From the NCBI GenBank assembly GCA_035294465.1, contig DATGKW010000134.1:1-7058 (forward strand): a DNA stretch of 7,058 bases, written 5' to 3'. The stretch comes from Paraktedonobacter sp035294465 (lineage in GTDB: Bacteria > Chloroflexota > Ktedonobacteria > Ktedonobacterales > Ktedonobacteraceae). Shown in pieces: positions 4,507 through 7,058 of this stretch (position 1 is the stretch's first letter; every line of letters starts with the position of its first letter). A program made the translations under genes and the position numbers. The notes under the pieces are model-generated. The model saw nothing but the letters and a program-made list of their open reading frames with translations. It was not told the DNA's origin and made no database searches.

Positions 4507-5715
4507 ATGAATGAATTGGCAGGCCAGAGCCTGGGTGGGTATATCCTGGAAGAAGAACTTGGGCACGGCTCTATGGGTATGGTATATCGTGGAAAACAGG
4601 TAGCCCTGGGGCGTGAAGTGGCCGTGAAGATCTTGCCTCAGTCACTCGCAAAGGATCCTTCGTACGTCGCGCGCTTTATCCGTGAAGCCCAGATTATTGC
4701 CGGCTTGAATCATCCTAATATTGTGCAAATTTATGACGCCGGACAGCAAAACGGCGTGCTCTACTTCGTGATGGAGTACGTTCAGGGTCCAACTATCAGC
4801 AGCTTGCTGCACATGGATGGGAGTATGCCCCAGCACCTGGCCGCCGAATATATTGCCCAGGTTGCCGACGCGTTGGACGCCGCCTATGAGGAGCGTCACG
4901 TCATCCATCGCGATATCAAACCAGAGAACCTGATGCTGGATCGCTGGGGCCGCATCAAAGTCATGGACTTTGGCCTGGCTCGCGCGCCCGGTCTGCAGCA
5001 GATAACCGCCGTGAGGACGCTGGTTGGCAGTGTCTACTATGCATCACCTGAGCAGATCTGGGGCAAGCCTCTGGACAACCGCAGCGATATCTATGCGCTG
5101 GGAGTGGTCCTCTATGAGATGGTCACGGGTCAGCGTCCATTCTCCGGGCGCACGTTGCAGGAGGTGACGCAACTGATTACACATGGCAGCTTCCCACCGC
5201 CAACCGCGCTTAACCCCGCGCTTAACCCCAGGCTGGCGCAGATTATCCTGACTGCTATGGCAGTGAACCGCGACGAGCGCTTCGCCCAGGCCAGCTTGAT
5301 GGCCGGGGAACTCCGTGCGCTCCAACTAAGAGCGCTTTCCAGCGGAACGGTTCAGCCGGAGGAGACCTATCCTTCGCCTTCTTCGAATGAACTGCCAGGA
5401 CCCAGGCTCCAGCATTCACGAGAGCAGAGCCGGCCCCACTCGCCCCTCGACGCGTTCCAGGCTCTTCCTCTATCCGAGAGGTCTTCGGCTGCTTCCATTC
5501 AGGTCAAGCAGGTACAGCCCCAGATCTCTCCCGCCACTTCAGAGTACGATACCAGGCCGGAGCATCCTGCGCATCTCTATGTGGCTGAGCAGGAGGAGCA
5601 ACCCATGCCAACGGTCGAGATCCCTGCGGTCGCTTCTTCTACGCAGGATGCTTCCTCGCAGGCTGACCGCAAGCGCCACTGGCGACGGGATCACCGGAAA
5701 TCTAAATCTTTGTAG
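4507..5715 (+). CDS. Hanks-type (PknB-like) serine/threonine protein kinase with Pro/Ser-rich tail
   Basis: The 402-residue protein transfers the ATP gamma-phosphate to Ser/Thr of target proteins. Residues 12-270 are a complete kinase domain: glycine loop LGHGSMGMVY (18-27), ATP-binding Lys41 in VAVKIL, helix-C Glu60, catalytic HRDIKPEN with Asp136, and DFG with metal-binding Asp154. The activation segment ends in GSVYYASPEQ and is followed by RSDIYALGVVLYEMVTGQRPF. All catalytic residues are present, so it should be active. Residues about 280-402 are a low-complexity Ser/Pro/Gln/Glu tail ending in a basic stretch (RKRHWRRDHRKSKSL). PknB-type kinases often have a membrane helix and sensor domain after such a linker; here the protein stops, so it appears soluble. 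Residues 234-241 are a duplicated ALNP. AAAGGAG lies 20 bases upstream of the ATG, too far for a normal ribosome binding site, yet LGGYILEEELG is the usual distance from the start. ccdA follows 104 bases downstream with its own promoter. Confidence 0.95.
   Translation: MNELAGQSLGGYILEEELGHGSMGMVYRGKQVALGREVAVKILPQSLAKDPSYVARFIREAQIIAGLNHPNIVQIYDAGQQNGVLYFVMEYVQGPTISSLLHMDGSMPQHLAAEYIAQVADALDAAYEERHVIHRDIKPENLMLDRWGRIKVMDFGLARAPGLQQITAVRTLVGSVYYASPEQIWGKPLDNRSDIYALGVVLYEMVTGQRPFSGRTLQEVTQLITHGSFPPPTALNPALNPRLAQIILTAMAVNRDERFAQASLMAGELRALQLRALSSGTVQPEETYPSPSSNELPGPRLQHSREQSRPHSPLDAFQALPLSERSSAASIQVKQVQPQISPATSEYDTRPEHPAHLYVAEQEEQPMPTVEIPAVASSTQDASSQADRKRHWRRDHRKSKSL
5206..5229 (+). repeat. In-frame 12-bp tandem duplication inside the kinase gene
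   Basis: GCGCTTAACCCC occurs twice in direct succession (5206-5217 and 5218-5229), encoding ALNP twice at residues 234-241. Kinases of this family usually have a single NP-type turn at this place in the C-lobe. The exact repeat suggests a recent slippage event that kept the frame. Confidence 0.85.
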
Positions 5716-5741
5716 CGCGAGAGGATGAGCGTCTGCTGAAC

Positions 5742-5770
5742 TTGCAACCCGGCAGCTTGCAGGTTATAGT
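5742..5770 (+). promoter_or_regulatory. Housekeeping promoter of ccdA
   Basis: TTGCAA (5742-5747), a 17-base spacer and TATAGT (5765-5770) make a good sigma-70 promoter between the kinase stop and ccdA. The -35 hexamer is the same as that of the sigma factor gene. Transcription would start near 5777, about 43 bases before ATG 5820. This suggests ccdA is not dependent on the kinase transcript. Confidence 0.6.
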
Positions 5771-5819
5771 AGTATTCATAGCGATAAGTTTAGAGAAACG
5801 CGGGGAAACAGACTATTTT

Positions 5820-6533
5820 ATGGGTTCACAGTTCAGCTTTGGGGTAGCATTTCTCGCCGGCCTGGCCTCATTTCTCTCGCCCTGCGTCCTGCCGCTGGTG
5901 CCTATTTTCCTGGCGCAAATGGTTGGCCAGAGCGTTTCTCAATCTGAGGAAAGCGCCGCGAAACGCATGATCACTTTTCTGCACGCGCTGATGTTTGTGG
6001 GTGGCTTTACCCTGGCGTTTATCGCCCTGGGCGCCAGCGCCAGCACGCTGGGCAGCTTCCTGCACGCGAACCAGTTTCTCTTGCGCGAAATCGGCGGCGT
6101 CCTTCTCGTCATTATCGGCCTGCATATGACCGGCATCCTCAAGCTGCCTTTTCTCTACTGGCAGAAACGCTTCGAGTTTCATCCTTCGCGCCCCAGTTAT
6201 CCCGCCTCGTTCCTGATCGGCTTAATCTTTGCCATCGGCTGGACTCCTTGCGTCGGGCTGATTCTGGGTCCTATTCTGGCTCTGGCTGCCAATGCCGCGA
6301 CCCTGCGCCAGGGGGTGCTTCTTCTCCTGATCTACTCGCTTGGCCTGGGCGTTCCTTTCTTGCTGCTTGGCCTGGGTCTGGATCGCTTTAGCCGGCTGTT
6401 GAAATGGCTGAAACCGCACCTGGGGAAAATAGAGATCGCGACCGGCATTATTATGATCGCGATGGGTGTGTTGATTTACTTCAATTTGCTGATTACCCTC
6501 AATCGCTTCTTCACCTTCGGAATTAGCGCATAA
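5820..6533 (+). CDS. ccdA: CcdA-type cytochrome c biogenesis / thiol-disulfide electron transporter
   Basis: This 237-residue membrane protein has about six hydrophobic segments (roughly residues 7-32, 50-72, 88-106, 129-157, 164-187 and 203-225), the usual size for CcdA. It keeps both signature cysteines: Cys22 in LSPCVLPLVP and Cys144 in GWTPCVGLILGP. In the family these form a reversible disulfide that takes electrons from cytoplasmic thioredoxin and passes them to extracytoplasmic thiol proteins, for example for haem attachment to apocytochrome c. It corresponds to the core of DsbD without its periplasmic domains. I chose ATG 5820 because the hydrophobic helix begins right after it. An in-frame TTG at 5742 lies inside the predicted promoter. 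GGGGA at 5802-5806 is a rather distant ribosome binding site. It has its own promoter and is convergent with the anti-sigma gene. No cytochrome or resA-like partner is in view, so its substrate is unknown. Confidence 0.92.
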   Translation: MGSQFSFGVAFLAGLASFLSPCVLPLVPIFLAQMVGQSVSQSEESAAKRMITFLHALMFVGGFTLAFIALGASASTLGSFLHANQFLLREIGGVLLVIIGLHMTGILKLPFLYWQKRFEFHPSRPSYPASFLIGLIFAIGWTPCVGLILGPILALAANAATLRQGVLLLLIYSLGLGVPFLLLGLGLDRFSRLLKWLKPHLGKIEIATGIIMIAMGVLIYFNLLITLNRFFTFGISA

Positions 6534-6555
6534 GGGAGCGGCAGAGAGCAAAGAA

Positions 6556-6604
6556 GAGCAGACGCTCCAGACAGAAACAGGGAGAATGTCTGGGTCGCCT
6601 GCTC
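6556..6604. terminator. Hairpin between the convergent ccdA and anti-sigma genes
   Basis: CCAGACA (6567-6573) pairs perfectly with TGTCTGG (6587-6593), and GAGCAG (6556-6561) pairs with CTGCTC (6599-6604). Two more pairs form inside an otherwise mismatched five-base interior loop. The structure fills the gap between the two convergent stop codons and ends one base before that of the anti-sigma gene. It lacks T tracts, but its position suits a two-way terminator. Confidence 0.55.
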
Positions 6605-6605
6605 G

Positions 6606-6911
6606 CTATTCATCTTCTTTAGGGAAATGCTTCACGTCGGCGCGAATCTCCATCGCCACCTCCGGGTCAATTTCCATGATTTCTCCGACCGGGGTGCGCG
6701 CGAGGCGCATCACCGCCGCTCGCAAATGCTCCGGCGCCTTCTCAATCGTACACCTCTCGTGCATAAGTCGTTTCAAGCGCATATCAAAATGGAAGCGGCA
6801 TTCACAACTTGGACAATCTTTCAGATGCTGCTGCACAATCGCGACTTCTTCGGCGCTGAGTTCCCGGTCGATATAAAGATGAAGACGAGCGACGGTCTCC
6901 ATACAATTCAT
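6606..6911 (-). CDS. Zinc-binding anti-sigma factor, RsrA-like (ZAS family)
   Basis: This 101-residue protein has the zf-HC2 layout: Cys3 near the N-terminus and HLKDCPSC with His29, Cys33 and Cys36. From memory, S. coelicolor RsrA has Cys11, His37, Cys41, Cys44 and Cys62; subtracting eight from each gives exactly the positions seen here, including Cys54. In that family zinc-bound protein holds an ECF sigma factor inactive, and disulfide formation upon thiol oxidation releases it. There is no membrane segment, so it acts in the cytosol. After the domain comes ERCTIEKAPEHLRAAVM and an acidic C-terminus. I chose ATG 6911 because GAGG lies nine bases upstream and MNCMETVARL matches family N-termini. 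In-frame ATGs at 6920, 6926 and 6956 are possible. Usually the sigma gene lies directly upstream in the same operon. Here the 147 upstream bases in the window show no sigma C-terminus, so the partner may be elsewhere. Confidence 0.85.
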   Translation of the reverse strand: MNCMETVARLHLYIDRELSAEEVAIVQQHLKDCPSCECRFHFDMRLKRLMHERCTIEKAPEHLRAAVMRLARTPVGEIMEIDPEVAMEIRADVKHFPKEDE

Positions 6912-6995
6912 AGAACGCATCCTCATTTTTCCATGAGCCAATGAACAGTAGCCCACAACAGCCGGTTCACCGTTAGCTGCTTGATATTTCTGTCC

Positions 6996-7027
6996 ATTCT
7001 AACATAGAGGGAACCCTGTTTCATTCC
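6996..7027 (-). promoter_or_regulatory. Candidate ECF (sigma-R-like) promoter of the anti-sigma gene
   Basis: On the minus strand GGAAT (7023-7027) is followed after 19 bases by GTT (7001-7003). The sigma-R consensus known to me is GGAAT, 18 bases, GTT, so this is one base off. TAGAAT (6996-7001) overlaps and could serve as a sigma-70 -10 hexamer, but no good -35 accompanies it. The position, about 90 bases before ATG 6911, is suitable. The match is short and may be chance. Confidence 0.35.
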
Positions 7028-7043
7028 CGGCGGGATAGCCGGG
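7026..7043. repeat. GC-rich hairpin at the right edge
   Basis: CCCGGC (7026-7031) pairs with GCCGGG (7038-7043) around a six-base loop. TTTC (7019-7022) can pair with GAAA (7046-7049) outside a small interior loop. It may terminate a gene lying beyond the right edge on the minus strand, which would make the anti-sigma gene a separate transcript. It overlaps the candidate -35 element. Confidence 0.4.
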
Positions 7044-7058
7044 TGGAAAACTCGTCTC

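Noticed and set aside
5742..5819. N-terminal extension of CcdA from TTG 5742
   Set aside because: It would translate the promoter, has no ribosome binding site, and family members start right before the first helix as ATG 5820 does.
5868..6551. Long minus-strand frames opposite ccdA
   Set aside because: They are Gln/Ala/Arg-rich shadows of a hydrophobic gene on the other strand.
6923..7057. Open minus-strand frame from the right edge ending in a TGA just before the anti-sigma start, as a possible sigma factor C-terminus
   Set aside because: About 45 open codons are not unlikely by chance, and the residues (ending HWLMEK) do not resemble region 4 of an ECF sigma factor. It would also run through the GC-rich hairpin.

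Overview
The window reads as bacterial chromosome with roughly 50-55% GC. It carries the 3' end of a modular type I polyketide synthase, a group-2 type sigma-70 factor, a Hanks-type Ser/Thr kinase, a CcdA thiol-electron transporter and a zinc-binding anti-sigma factor. This mix suggests a large-genome, secondary-metabolite-rich, morphologically complex bacterium. My best guess is a Ktedonobacteria-like Chloroflexota, judged on the style of the proteins. Cyanobacteria and other filamentous lineages cannot be excluded, and no rRNA or other taxonomic marker is present.

Layout. 2-832 (+) is the end of a polyketide synthase: the C-terminal part of a ketoreductase, then an acyl carrier protein, with no thioesterase. 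A 25-bp perfect inverted repeat (833-894) starts at the base after its stop codon. 923-1972 (-) is an unrecognised gene with a probable winged-helix C-terminus and a questionable N-terminus, possibly frameshifted. 1973-2337 holds no convincing gene. 2338-2619 (-) is a 93-residue uncharacterised protein with a strong RBS, a good promoter and a structured leader. Divergently from it, 3195-4124 (+) encodes an RpoD/SigA-family sigma factor behind a convincing extended -10 promoter. 4125-4506 is non-coding. 4507-5715 (+) is a PknB-like kinase with a Pro/Ser-rich tail and no membrane helix. 5820-6533 (+) is ccdA with its own promoter. A hairpin at 6556-6604 separates it from the convergent anti-sigma gene 6606-6911 (-), whose cysteine/histidine layout matches RsrA.

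How the genes may work together. From the kinase onward, the window looks like a signalling and redox neighbourhood. CcdA moves reducing equivalents across the membrane, and the RsrA-like protein belongs to a family whose members release a sigma factor on disulfide stress. The kinase and the SigA-like factor are general regulators. The left end is the edge of a secondary-metabolism cluster, separated from the regulatory genes by about 2.3 kb of low-recognition sequence that may be degenerate or mobile in origin. I saw no CRISPR array, tRNA, rRNA or complete insertion sequence. I did not find a clear candidate for an entirely new system. The most informative oddities are the Tyr-to-His change and base-composition break in the polyketide synthase, the disrupted-looking unknown gene, the small gene with a structured leader, and the anti-sigma gene with no adjacent sigma partner in view.
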